Below are positions 1 through 6,859 of a DNA stretch of 24,036 bases, in pieces. Source of the stretch: a virus. Under the pieces are notes generated by a model. It worked only from the letters and a program-made list of their open reading frames with translations. It searched no databases and was not told the DNA's origin. Each line of letters begins with the position of its first letter. Position 1 is the stretch's first letter. A program made the translations under genes and the position numbers. The DNA lies in IMG/VR virus record IMGVR_UViG_3300037137_000696, positions 1 through 24,036 of that record. One strand, written 5' to 3'.

Positions 1-114
1 GCACCATTGGTTATTGCGCCGCACCCCCATTGTTTTTACTTTTCCGCAAGCCTGGCAGATTCGTTTAAGATAACCCAAGATCTGCCTTACTATGATCTTC
101 TCAGGCAGGTTCAT
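1..114 (-). CDS. Mini zinc-ribbon protein, C-terminus cut by window edge
   Basis: A short frame opens at the ATG at 114-112, inside the last codons of the preceding gene (14-base overlap), and runs off the left edge after 38 residues. It reads MNLPEKIIVR and so on, then shows a CxxC knuckle at C20 and C23 and a further Cys at residue 38, the last codon in view. The spacing C20-x2-C23-x14-C38 matches the complete mini zinc-ribbon gene at 901-1044, where a fourth Cys follows at position 41. I infer a treble-clef or zinc-ribbon fold and predict a Cys three codons beyond the edge. The role is unknown: it could bind nucleic acid or be a small regulator. No clear Shine-Dalgarno is seen, so translation probably depends on coupling to the upstream gene. 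The main risk is that the frame stops just outside the window. Confidence 0.5.
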   Translation of the reverse strand, partial: MNLPEKIIVRQILGYLKRICQACGKVKTMGVRRNNQWC

Positions 115-439
115 TGGCTTTTTTTACGATAGCAACCGCCATTTCCCGCAACATATTAAACTCACTATCCTTTAACTGCTCTACTTCATCCTTGGCCTTT
201 AAAATCATATAATCTTTAAATGCTTTCTGTTTGGCTTCGTCCGTAGGTAATCCTTGAGTGGCAACATATTGGGCGGCCTCAATAAGCAAATCCTTAAGTG
301 TTTCCCATGCCATTTGCGCTGCCCTACTTAAAACTTCCCTTAAAAATGGCTTGGCCAGGCCCCAAAGTTTGCTGATAAGTGCCTTGACCTTATCAATAAT
401 ACCCATAAACCAATTTCCTATCGCACTGAATATCCCCAT
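101..439 (-). CDS. Small amphipathic-helical phage protein, function unknown
   Basis: This 112-residue protein starts one base after the stop of the gene before it (TAA-T-ATG). The first 35 residues are hydrophobic and amphipathic (MGIFSAIGNWFMGIIDKVKA and on), rich in Trp and Ile and broken by Lys. The remainder is predicted to be soluble helix with many charged residues (AFKDYMILKAKDEVEQLKD). There is no clear long membrane segment, but the N-terminus could lie on a membrane. It sits in the cassette of small genes after the appendage genes, where many phages keep lysis genes, and has the same overall plan (hydrophobic N-terminus, helical tail) as the gene at 568-897. A holin or other lysis helper is possible but not shown. 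Confidence 0.6.
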   Translation of the reverse strand: MGIFSAIGNWFMGIIDKVKALISKLWGLAKPFLREVLSRAAQMAWETLKDLLIEAAQYVATQGLPTDEAKQKAFKDYMILKAKDEVEQLKDSEFNMLREMAVAIVKKANEPA

Positions 440-440
440 A

Positions 441-599
441 TTAACCGCCTTTCTTTTTTTGGAAATCTTTTCTAATATCCTCTATTGTAACCGGCTTGTA
501 GTTTACCTTTGCCGGTGGTAAGTCTTTCTCCCCTGGCCAGCCTTTCCGGATTGTAATATTAAACCCCCTAAATATCCTTTTTAGCCATATCCAGGACAT
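441..599 (-). CDS. Small basic protein of unknown function
   Basis: The open frame extends up to 644, but the codon there is TTG and would give a 77-base overlap with the upstream gene. The ATG at 599 is preferred: it has a G-rich stretch (GGGGGC) just upstream and a more usual 32-base overlap, giving 52 residues. The N-terminus is aromatic and basic (MSWIWLKRIFRGFNITIRKG) and could form an amphipathic helix. The C-terminus is Lys-rich (DIRKDFQKKKGG). I do not recognise the family. It lies between two small, possibly membrane-associated genes and its stop nearly touches the next start, so it was probably kept as part of that cassette. The start site is the main uncertainty. Confidence 0.45.
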   Translation of the reverse strand: MSWIWLKRIFRGFNITIRKGWPGEKDLPPAKVNYKPVTIEDIRKDFQKKKGG

Positions 600-897
600 T
601 TTTAGCCCCCGAGCTGATTTTAAAGTCCGGCAACTTGGCGGCAATCCTATCTACGATTGCAGAGATTACCATACGGCTTAAAAAGCCTAGTTTTAGCGTA
701 CCCTGCTCTTCCAGTAAGGCAATCGCTCGCATTACAAGCATCTTTCTATCTTGACGGTCAATAAGTCCATCCTGGGCCCTCTTTTCGGCTTCTTGCACTA
801 ATGGCTCGGCTATTTTATCTAACCTGGCAACCCATTTCCGGATAAAGAGCCATGCCGCCAGGATACCCCCGAAAACTGCGCCCCATTTAATGTCCAT
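568..897 (-). CDS. Small membrane-anchored protein, holin-like candidate
   Basis: A 109-residue protein with an ATG at 897 preceded by GGGGTGAG, a reasonable ribosome-binding site. Residues 4-20 (KWGAVFGGILAAWLFIR) form one short hydrophobic segment. After it come charged helices (LVQEAEKRAQDGLIDRQDRK) and a second amphipathic stretch (LGFLSRMVISAIVDRIAAKL). One N-terminal membrane segment followed by a charged helical body is the plan of several small phage holins such as the LL-H-like group, and the location after the appendage genes fits a lysis cassette. The similarity is one of layout only. It could also be a virion-associated membrane protein. No endolysin is in view to support a lysis role. 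Confidence 0.6.
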   Translation of the reverse strand: MDIKWGAVFGGILAAWLFIRKWVARLDKIAEPLVQEAEKRAQDGLIDRQDRKMLVMRAIALLEEQGTLKLGFLSRMVISAIVDRIAAKLPDFKISSGAKNVLDMAKKDI

Positions 898-900
898 TTC

Positions 901-1044
901 TCACCCCTTTTGTACTGTACCGCAACTAGTACAAACCCACTTATTTTTTATTTTTCTTTGGGCTGTGTGTGTTAGACAAGTTGTGCAAATTACATCCCCC
1001 CGCCATTTATTGCCATTTTGGTCTTTCTTCTCTGATAATCTCAT
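901..1044 (-). CDS. Mini zinc-ribbon protein (47 aa)
   Basis: This complete 47-residue frame has an ATG at 1044-1042 and a TGA at 903-901. It contains two CxxC knuckles, VICTTC (C20, C23) and WVCTSCG (C38, C41), separated by 14 residues with a basic stretch (QRKIKNK) between. This is the classic layout of a zinc ribbon, with a Gly after the last Cys. It overlaps the upstream gene by 38 bases and fills most of what would otherwise be a 110-base gap before the next gene, starting four bases before that gene's ATG. Four Cys in the right register are unlikely in a random 47-codon frame. The role is unknown; such mini-proteins often bind nucleic acid or partner proteins. The upstream ribosome-binding site is weak, so coupling is likely. 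Confidence 0.6.
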   Translation of the reverse strand: MRLSEKKDQNGNKWRGDVICTTCLTHTAQRKIKNKWVCTSCGTVQKG

Positions 1045-1198
1045 CTTCGGCTTGTAGGTAATCATCTTTTTCGGTTATCGGTATTTCCTTGCCTTCGTTA
1101 TCTATGGTTATAAACATCTGATTTTCTTCTCTATATAAGTATTTCTCATAGGCTAATTGTTTTATCCTATCCTCTAATGATTGAGGTTTATTTTCCAT
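1007..1198 (-). CDS. Small acidic protein of unknown function
   Basis: A 63-residue protein starting at the ATG at 1198, with AAGGA a little upstream, and overlapping the preceding stop by 11 bases. It is strongly charged and soluble: a helical N-terminus (EDRIKQLAYEKYLYREENQ), then a short likely beta-hairpin (MFITIDNEGKEIPITEKDDY) and an acidic helix (LQAEDEIIREERPKW). There are no membrane segments and no Cys. I do not recognise the family. The overlap on both sides suggests it is a genuine part of the small-gene cassette rather than a chance frame. Confidence 0.55.
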   Translation of the reverse strand: MENKPQSLEDRIKQLAYEKYLYREENQMFITIDNEGKEIPITEKDDYLQAEDEIIREERPKWQ

Positions 1199-1373
1199 TC
1201 TTTAGAAAATCCTTGAAATCATCAAACCGCTTATCAATATGCCCCTTTAAATCCTCAATTCTCTGATTAAGGGCATCTTTAATCGGTTCGTGTTTTTCGA
1301 TACAGTCTGAATGTTTTACATATTGCCCGTTGCTTCCAGATAGTTTTATCTCGACCCCAAAAGGTAATTTCAC
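1188..1373 (-). CDS. Small coiled-coil protein, GTG start
   Basis: A 61-residue protein that begins with GTG at 1373 (GTGAAATTACC), with a G-rich stretch over the previous stop acting as a possible ribosome site. The first 20 residues look beta-like (KLPFGVEIKLSGSNGQYV). Residues 23-61 form a charged helix with heptad-like spacing (IKDALNQRIEDLKGHIDKRF, then DDFKDFLKNGK). A single Cys lies in HSDCIEKH at residues 22-29. Small phage proteins with a Cys/His-bearing head and a coiled-coil tail are common next to holin genes, but their role is usually unknown. It is translationally linked on its 3' side by an 11-base overlap with the next gene. Confidence 0.55.
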   Translation of the reverse strand: MKLPFGVEIKLSGSNGQYVKHSDCIEKHEPIKDALNQRIEDLKGHIDKRFDDFKDFLKNGK

Positions 1374-1379
1374 TCAACT

Positions 1380-1580
1380 TCACCGCCCTTCAATTACCGC
1401 TTCCAACATCTTACAGAATAATCTTCTCTTGCCACGATTCTTCAATAGCGTCAATAAAAACCTGGCGTTTTTTAAAGACATTATTACCGTCCCTATTTCC
1501 GGTGTGTGTATCCAGACCTTGTTGTCCTCGTCGTCCCATAAAACTTGAATACCCTTGTCTGTTATCTTCCATGGGAACAT
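1380..1580 (-). CDS. Small protein of unknown function
   Basis: A 66-residue protein whose ATG at 1580 lies three bases after the stop of the 32-residue membrane gene (TGA TAA ATG). It begins MFPWKITDKGIQVLWDDEDN, looks like a small beta-sheet up to about residue 36, then changes to a basic helix (NARFLLTLLKNRGKRRLFCK). No convincing membrane segment is present. I do not recognise it. The tight junctions on both sides and the steady use of one strand support it as a gene. Spanin-like or lysis roles cannot be ruled in or out from the sequence. Confidence 0.5.
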   Translation of the reverse strand: MFPWKITDKGIQVLWDDEDNKVWIHTPEIGTVIMSLKNARFLLTLLKNRGKRRLFCKMLEAVIEGR

Positions 1581-1583
1581 TTA

Positions 1584-1682
1584 TCATTTATGTTTTTCTG
1601 CATAATCTATCCCAAATACAAACCCTGCGGCGAATATCAAAACTGCCACAACTATTCCAGTTAAAATCTCGGATATGTCCAT
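1584..1682 (-). CDS. 32-residue single-span membrane peptide
   Basis: The ATG at 1682 follows the stop of the beta-helix gene with no gap (TAA ATG), and the frame ends at TGA 1586-1584. The product is almost all one membrane helix: after MDISEI it reads LTGIVVAVLIFAAGFVFGID and ends in a short charged tail, YAEKHK. Such tiny single-span proteins are common near phage lysis genes, as holin, antiholin or spanin partners, but nothing here proves the role. It fills the roughly 100-base gap between its neighbours. The near-perfect hydrophobic stretch and exact junctions make it a better candidate than a random short frame. Confidence 0.6.
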   Translation of the reverse strand: MDISEILTGIVVAVLIFAAGFVFGIDYAEKHK

Positions 1683-3239
1683 TTATAGTACGAATACTTG
1701 GCTATCGTCTACGGCTCCGCCTGCCGCTACATACTCATCCGCACCAATGTCCCAGGTGCCTGAACGGGTAACGCCGTCGATGTCGGTGGTGAAAGTTCCA
1801 CTTAAATCAGTACCTGCGCCAATGAAATCTGTTGCGGTTGATTTTAAATGGAAATCTTCCGAACCTGCCGTTGTTGATACAAAATAATCTGAGTAAGATG
1901 TTTTGTTAATTATGCCAGCGGTTAAGTCTGGGTCGTCCCCTGTTGCATCGTATGTTGCATTATTGCTACCTGTTCCTGCGGTGACTTGATACAAAGCAAC
2001 ATTTGCCGCATACATCACCAAATTATTATATAATCCTGTTCCGTAACGATGAAATGCCCTATAAAATCCGTAAGTCGTATTGTTTGCGATAAAGGGACTG
2101 TTTGCTCCATCATGAGATATTGCATTGGAATATGCCGTCCTATCCGTGTCATAAATAATGTTGTTATAAATTCTGGTATAACTTCCTCTGCCTTGTTGGA
2201 CATCTATTCCTGAATAACTTTTTGAACGGACAAGGCAATTACAGACAGTTGTATTTGCCTGGTATTGTGTGAAGTAAATTAGACCTCCGTTACCCTCGCC
2301 TCCTGTCCCTGTTTTATTTCTGCCGTCAACCTGCAAACCATTTATAGTGCATTTACTTGTGTCTATATTATTTGTTACGGTCAATGGGATGACATCTGTA
2401 GAAGGATATAAGAGATAATATGAAGTCGAATAAACCCCCTTATGCCTCGCCGCACTCGCCGTGTAGATGTTAATATAATCATTTACGGTCGTCGTATAGT
2501 TATGTATTGTTACCGCCGTCGTATCCGCGCTACTCCAAGTCCCGTCTATCTCCACAGTAAACCAACCATCGCCTGTAAGGTCTTGCTCGTTGGCGTTCAT
2601 GCAGGCTTCGAGAGAGGTGTAATCACCGCCGGAAGGCATAACTGTTTTTTTAAGGAATTCGGCGGCGAAACATTTCTTCACCCAATAATTCCAAGCGATA
2701 TTTAGATATGGATTTACCTTCTTGGTAATTCTACGCCAGAGATATGCTATCGGAGAATTTATCGGTGCGGATATTTCACTCGCTAATCCTGTCTTAGTTA
2801 TCGTATTAGCGATTAAGGAAGTTTTAGAAAAAGTTACGGTATTTGTTTTTATGACGGTAATATCTGTTTTAGGCAGGGCATATTTACGATGGCGAAGCAT
2901 TACCATAATAGGCATACCTCTTTCATCTATGCCTTTTTGCTCCATTAAACTTTGTTCATATTGCTTGGCTTCTACCTCATTCATCCCTGGCACTTTCACC
3001 ACAATGAAATTAGGCAGACATTCCTCTTTGCCCCATACCCAATTATCAGGACGGACAACAACTATATCGCCTATTTGGGAGCGTGCCTCATAGGATTGCT
3101 TATCCCCTGGCGATAATTTATCCACTTCTACCTGGGTAAAACTATCCATCCAATGCGGTTTTGCACGGACTAATAATTCAGCCGCCCAGCAATTCCCCGC
3201 CCACAACAACAAAATCAAAATGGTAAGTTTAGTTTTCAT
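1683..3239 (-). CDS. Signal-peptide-bearing beta-helix appendage protein
   Basis: The frame opens with a TTG at 3242, but the ATG one codon later (3239) is the likely start, giving 518 residues and an 11-base overlap with the gene before. Residues 1-20 look like a Sec signal peptide: MKTK, a hydrophobic core (LTILILLLWAG) and a probable cleavage site NCWA|AE. Residues 22 to about 105 match a domain often seen alone in phage genomes (GDIVVVRPDNWVWGKEE, then FIVVKVPG). From about residue 195 the protein reads as a right-handed parallel beta-helix (GGDYTSLEACMN, INGLQVDGRN, IYNNIIYDTD, FIANNTTYGF, LYNNLVMYAA) and closes with DIDGVTRSGTWDIGADEY, a common end motif of bacterial beta-helix proteins. 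A receptor-binding or polysaccharide-degrading appendage is the best guess. No catalytic residues can be assigned. Confidence 0.8.
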   Translation of the reverse strand: MKTKLTILILLLWAGNCWAAELLVRAKPHWMDSFTQVEVDKLSPGDKQSYEARSQIGDIVVVRPDNWVWGKEECLPNFIVVKVPGMNEVEAKQYEQSLMEQKGIDERGMPIMVMLRHRKYALPKTDITVIKTNTVTFSKTSLIANTITKTGLASEISAPINSPIAYLWRRITKKVNPYLNIAWNYWVKKCFAAEFLKKTVMPSGGDYTSLEACMNANEQDLTGDGWFTVEIDGTWSSADTTAVTIHNYTTTVNDYINIYTASAARHKGVYSTSYYLLYPSTDVIPLTVTNNIDTSKCTINGLQVDGRNKTGTGGEGNGGLIYFTQYQANTTVCNCLVRSKSYSGIDVQQGRGSYTRIYNNIIYDTDRTAYSNAISHDGANSPFIANNTTYGFYRAFHRYGTGLYNNLVMYAANVALYQVTAGTGSNNATYDATGDDPDLTAGIINKTSYSDYFVSTTAGSEDFHLKSTATDFIGAGTDLSGTFTTDIDGVTRSGTWDIGADEYVAAGGAVDDSQVFVL

Positions 3240-5196
3240 CAAATTTAACAGTCATTCCCCAATTACTCGGCGTTCCATTTACAGTTGTAGTATTTAAAGC
3301 AAGCCAGGCATTAGCGGCTATTGCGGCATCGTTAAAATCATCCACACTCGTTCCTTGCCCCGCTAATGTTTGCCAAAAGGTAGTATTGAGATTTACACAC
3401 GTTTGCCCCGTAACATTACATTCCTGCAAGACTGCGACAACATCAGTTCCGCCCGTGCAAGCCATACTGACATTAGTAATAGTAATCGCCTTGGGTGTTT
3501 GCCATAAGAGGACATCATGGCTTGCGGTGATATTATAGATAGAGATAGACTTGGTTTGATTTTTAAGGGCTAACGCCCCGTTGTCAAATGCGATTGTCGC
3601 CTTTGCGCCAGTTGCACCTGGGAATATGTCATTGACCGCCCCTGTAATCGGAGAAGTAGTCGCTAAGTCGCCAAGCATATTTATTGAAATAGTAGTATCT
3701 ACATCATTGCCAGGCAAAATATTATCAACAGAAGTTGTGCCGTTTATCAATACAGGAGCTGTGGCAACGATGTCGCCAGTCATAGTAATTGCGAGGGTTA
3801 CATCAGCATCTGCGCCTGGGAATATATCATTTTCAGCACCAGTTAAAGGCGCTGTAGTTACTAAATCCTTTAATAATGTACCCGCCATTTTCCCATTGAA
3901 GGTAGTCCAATCAGTAGAATTTAAGTATCCATCAACAGAAGTTGTCGCTTTAGGAATGACGATTGTTAAAGTTGCCCCTTCACTTCCTGCCGCTCCACCA
4001 GTAATAGGTGCGGTAGTAGCAACAGAAGCGACATAGTTACCGGTGGTATTGGAGGTAAGGGCGATTAAATTATCCAAACCACCTGCCAAGGCGGTAGCGG
4101 TATCGGCATTGCCTGTTAAAGCACCAGTTACTCCGCCATCAGCCCAAAGCATACCGTTTATCTCCACATCATCTTCAAACAGAACATCCCCACTTGAAAG
4201 AGAATGTCCAGAGGTAGCAGTTCCGCTATCACCTATCCTGAACATTGGGGCAATCTCTGTAGTTGTGGCATTTACACCGCCATCACTCGCCCCAGTCATA
4301 GCGTAGAAGTCAAAATAGTGTGTAGTTGCTACATCGGATTGAGTACGTTCTCCCATAACCACAGCACTATAATCCCCTTTGTCTGCTCCATTACTATTTA
4401 ATAAAACGAAAGTAGGAGAGATATAGTTATCATGGCCTGTATCTCCAGAAGGGTTATTGTTTGTGTAATCTGTAAAAAGATAAATGGCAGCACTATCACT
4501 CGCCGCCTGTCTCCTTATAGCCCAGGAAAGGAAATCATCACCGGCACCGTTTAAATCATAGGCCCATACAATATCAATATCCGCGCCAATAGAAGTATAA
4601 GCCACATTATCATCGGCCCTCATAAGGAGACCAGCATACGCATTTATCGCATTCCCAAAATATGTCTGGTCTTCAAAGTAAGCGGAATAGGTACCATCGC
4701 CGGTAACAACTAAAGAAGCTTCCTCTTTCTCATTTACTGTCGTACCAGTCCTCTTATCATTTATCCAAATTAAACCCGTAGGATTGCCAGATACCCATTC
4801 TGTTCCAGCAGTATTAGTTTGACTAACAAGCCATTGATCTGCCGCAGCAGTCAAATTAGTATATAAAACATTACTTGCTGGGGCAAATACAACTAACTTT
4901 AATATATCAGTTGTAGAATTATAAGTAAATTGCGCATCTCCTTTCGCTCCGGTAGCAGATGAACCGAATAGTACTTGCTCAGCAACAAAACCCTCGGCGG
5001 TTACATTACCGGTTCCTGCGAGAGAGATAGCATCTATCGTTTCTAATGCCTTCTGGACATCGGTATCAGTTCCCGATAGAACACCATCAAAATTGGTGGT
5101 ATTGGTGGCAACCTGTCGTGCCTTGGGATAATACTGCGCCCAGGAAATTCCTGTCAATAATATAAAACATATAATAACTAAACTAACTTTTCGCAT
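3229..5196 (-). CDS. Fibre-like appendage protein with signal peptide
   Basis: A 655-residue protein with a very good ribosome site (GGAGGTAAGAT before the ATG at 5196). The N-terminus, MRKVSLVIICFILLTGISWA followed by Q, is a textbook Sec signal peptide, which is unusual for a tail fibre. After it comes a motif typical of fibres (LSGTDTDVQKALETID), a beta-rich middle section, and from about residue 392 a series of imperfect repeats of the form TTAPLTGAENDIFPGADADV. The C-terminal part (from about residue 545) is a separate beta-sandwich-like domain with three Cys. It overlaps the fibre adaptor before it by 14 bases and the beta-helix gene after it. Either the virion protein is exported, or the hydrophobic segment anchors it in a membrane or assembly; the sequence cannot decide. 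Confidence 0.8.
   Translation of the reverse strand: MRKVSLVIICFILLTGISWAQYYPKARQVATNTTNFDGVLSGTDTDVQKALETIDAISLAGTGNVTAEGFVAEQVLFGSSATGAKGDAQFTYNSTTDILKLVVFAPASNVLYTNLTAAADQWLVSQTNTAGTEWVSGNPTGLIWINDKRTGTTVNEKEEASLVVTGDGTYSAYFEDQTYFGNAINAYAGLLMRADDNVAYTSIGADIDIVWAYDLNGAGDDFLSWAIRRQAASDSAAIYLFTDYTNNNPSGDTGHDNYISPTFVLLNSNGADKGDYSAVVMGERTQSDVATTHYFDFYAMTGASDGGVNATTTEIAPMFRIGDSGTATSGHSLSSGDVLFEDDVEINGMLWADGGVTGALTGNADTATALAGGLDNLIALTSNTTGNYVASVATTAPITGGAAGSEGATLTIVIPKATTSVDGYLNSTDWTTFNGKMAGTLLKDLVTTAPLTGAENDIFPGADADVTLAITMTGDIVATAPVLINGTTSVDNILPGNDVDTTISINMLGDLATTSPITGAVNDIFPGATGAKATIAFDNGALALKNQTKSISIYNITASHDVLLWQTPKAITITNVSMACTGGTDVVAVLQECNVTGQTCVNLNTTFWQTLAGQGTSVDDFNDAAIAANAWLALNTTTVNGTPSNWGMTVKFDEN
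3585..4020 (-). repeat. Degenerate repeats in fibre shaft
   Basis: Inside the 655-residue fibre gene, the protein shows successive units with a shared pattern: TTAPITGG, then TTAPLTGAENDIFPGADADV, ATAPVLINGTTSVDNILPGN, and TTSPITGAVNDIFPG. Units differ in length but keep the [AT]T[AS]P core and a following aliphatic beta strand (TLAITM, TISINM, TIAF). The DNA has diverged, so these are old protein-level repeats of a fibre shaft rather than recent duplications. Confidence 0.6.
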
Positions 5197-5530
5197 ATCT
5201 TACCTCCACCTCGTCGTCTATCAGTACAAGTCCTGTTGCGAATGTTACGCCTTGAAGTCCAACATCTTCAGTATAAGATGATCCCTTTTTCTGGATAATC
5301 CCATTTAAGAGAACCAATATGGAATTAGCCACAAAAGCATCAGTCGTGGAAAATGCTACCTGACCCTCAGTAGCAACAAATTGGTCTATACCATAGGCAG
5401 GACTTATCCCTAAAGCGGATGGCTGTTTTAATAGCCAAGTCCGCGTAGTAGAATCATACTGTAGAATATCATTATCGGCAGGATTTACCTTGCTGACATC
5501 ACCCGGAGCCTGTAGACTATGAAACCACAT
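5183..5530 (-). CDS. Small fibre-associated beta-domain protein
   Basis: A 115-residue protein whose start codon shares one base with the preceding stop (TAATG at 5530). The N-terminal part (VNPADNDILQYDSTTRTWLL) resembles the short repeats of tail fibres. Residues 50-115 form a recognisable appendage module: FVATEGQVAFSTTDAF, LVLLNGIIQKKGSSYTEDVG, VTFATGLVLIDDEVEVRY. That module is common in phage fibres and adaptors and is beta-rich. It precedes the large fibre gene with a 14-base overlap, which suggests it acts as an adaptor or extra binding module on the same appendage. There is no signal peptide, in contrast to the two genes that follow. Confidence 0.75.
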   Translation of the reverse strand: MWFHSLQAPGDVSKVNPADNDILQYDSTTRTWLLKQPSALGISPAYGIDQFVATEGQVAFSTTDAFVANSILVLLNGIIQKKGSSYTEDVGLQGVTFATGLVLIDDEVEVRYAKS

Positions 5531-6420
5531 TACTTCTCCTTCGCGCGTAATTCTTGAAGTGTCTTGATTTTAGCCTCTACTTCCCTTGTCCGTATATCCA
5601 GGAGCTTTTGATTTGCGTCAATGGTAAGTTGCTTCTCATTAATCTGCTTATTCATATCTTCCAACACCTTGAATTGCTGATTGAGACTGTTAGTGCGGTC
5701 TTGATTATCTTTTTCTTTAATAGCCAACTCTTCGGCAAGTTTCTTATTCGCCTCTTTTTCCCTCTTTACAACTTCGGTCTTAATATTTATATCATCAAGC
5801 ATAACCTGGATTTCCGCTTTGTAGGATTCCAGTCCAGTTTTCTCCTTGTCTAATTCCGCTAAATCCTTTAAAAGTTTATCCAATTTCTGTTTATATAATC
5901 CTTCATTTGCTTTATTGTCCGTTTGTTTTGCCAGAACATCCGCTTCCTGGCGGTCAAGCGTCGCCTTGCGTGTGGCAAAGTTAATATTAGCCTCATCCAC
6001 TTCTTTTTTTAAGGCTATTGCCTGGCTCAACAGTTCATTGGCTTCGGTTTTCTTCTGTTGTATACCACTCTCTGTGGCTATTTTGTAGGAGTCAAAATCC
6101 ATTCGTTCCTGGTTTAACTTAGCAAGTGCGTCATCAGACTCTTGCATAGACCTCTTGGACATCTGAAGAAACTCGGTTGCCTCATTCCTTGTTTTTACCG
6201 CATAATCATTGGCTTCAACTTTTATCTTCTTGGCAGAGTCAAGTATAGCCTGTGCCTTATTCTGTGCCTCGGTTATTATCGCTTCGGCTTTAGCCCTGGC
6301 TTCAGCCATAGGAACATTGATATCCCTGACTATCTGTGATTTTAAGATATCCAGTTCGTCAATTTCCTTTTTAAGCTTGCCGAGTATTATATATTTTTCC
6401 TGGACTTCCTGTTCTAACAT
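5530..6420 (-). CDS. Long coiled-coil protein, probable virion stalk component
   Basis: A 296-residue protein with a strong ribosome site (AGAGGAGGATT) before the ATG at 6420. Nearly its whole length reads as alpha-helix with heptad periodicity: EKYIILGKLKKEIDELDILK, an Ala/Glu/Lys-rich stretch (AEARAKAEAIITEAQNKAQA) resembling the b-subunit stalk of ATP synthases, and several later Leu/Ile-Lys-Glu segments. There are no Cys and no membrane segments. The position between the ejection proteins and the fibre genes suggests a structural rod or scaffold that joins appendages to the virion, or an assembly chaperone for them. Coiled coils give false similarity easily, so no family is named. Confidence 0.75.
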   Translation of the reverse strand: MLEQEVQEKYIILGKLKKEIDELDILKSQIVRDINVPMAEARAKAEAIITEAQNKAQAILDSAKKIKVEANDYAVKTRNEATEFLQMSKRSMQESDDALAKLNQERMDFDSYKIATESGIQQKKTEANELLSQAIALKKEVDEANINFATRKATLDRQEADVLAKQTDNKANEGLYKQKLDKLLKDLAELDKEKTGLESYKAEIQVMLDDINIKTEVVKREKEANKKLAEELAIKEKDNQDRTNSLNQQFKVLEDMNKQINEKQLTIDANQKLLDIRTREVEAKIKTLQELRAKEK

Positions 6421-6442
6421 TTAATCCTCCTCTGTTATCTCT

Positions 6443-6841
6443 TTACTGAGTGAATTTCTTTTGGAGAGATAACCACATTTTAACCACCGTATCTGTAACC
6501 GTTCCTGTCTGCTCCGTTATCTTAAAACGTACATAAGGTATCGTTACCGGCATAAGTTGCATATGCTTGATTGTCGTTGCGGTAAGCGCCGTCTCAATAT
6601 CGCCTATGGTCTTTGGTACTCCGAAGTTGACATCCGCCGCGTTTTCAGCCACCGGAAGAACTATTGACTGCTCCATTTCTATCTTCAAATTGGGTAGACC
6701 TGTGCAGGAGACGATATAACTTAGGGCGAAGTAGTCAACATCCCCGAACCTGAAAGTGTCGGTGTAGATAACCGCACTTGAGCCGAGCGTGATGTTCTGA
6801 CTTCCTGCTAACTTCATTGAAAATGCAACGGGTTCATTCAT
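6443..6841 (-). CDS. Small beta-sandwich structural protein, cement-like
   Basis: A 132-residue beta-rich protein with AAAGGAGACC before the ATG at 6841. It alternates hydrophobic strands and loops (FRFGDVDYFALSYIVSCTGL, LKIEMEQSIVLP, IPYVRFKITEQTG, KMWLSLQKK). The pattern, ending in a Tyr-[VL]-Arg-Phe-Lys strand, is shared with the gene at 22637-23005 and more loosely with the Bbp16-like cement protein at 20045-20488. I read all three as small jelly-roll or beta-sandwich proteins of the virion surface. This copy is placed after the ejection proteins and before the coiled-coil gene, so it may decorate the tail or fibre base rather than the head. Confidence 0.7.
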   Translation of the reverse strand: MNEPVAFSMKLAGSQNITLGSSAVIYTDTFRFGDVDYFALSYIVSCTGLPNLKIEMEQSIVLPVAENAADVNFGVPKTIGDIETALTATTIKHMQLMPVTIPYVRFKITEQTGTVTDTVVKMWLSLQKKFTQ

Positions 6842-6859
6842 AAGGTCTCCTTTATTGAG

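Noticed and set aside
600-644. Longer version of the small basic gene starting at 644
   Set aside because: The codon at 644 is TTG and the extension would overlap the upstream gene by 77 bases; the ATG at 599 is more likely.
940-1014. Alternative 21-codon frame beginning at the ATG at 1010
   Set aside because: It gives a low-complexity peptide, whereas the overlapping frame from 1044 holds two well-formed CxxC knuckles.
3581-4306. Open frames on the plus strand opposite the fibre gene
   Set aside because: They are antisense to a clearly fibre-like protein, have no ribosome sites and are composed of Val/Ala/Pro-rich low-complexity sequence that mirrors the fibre codons.
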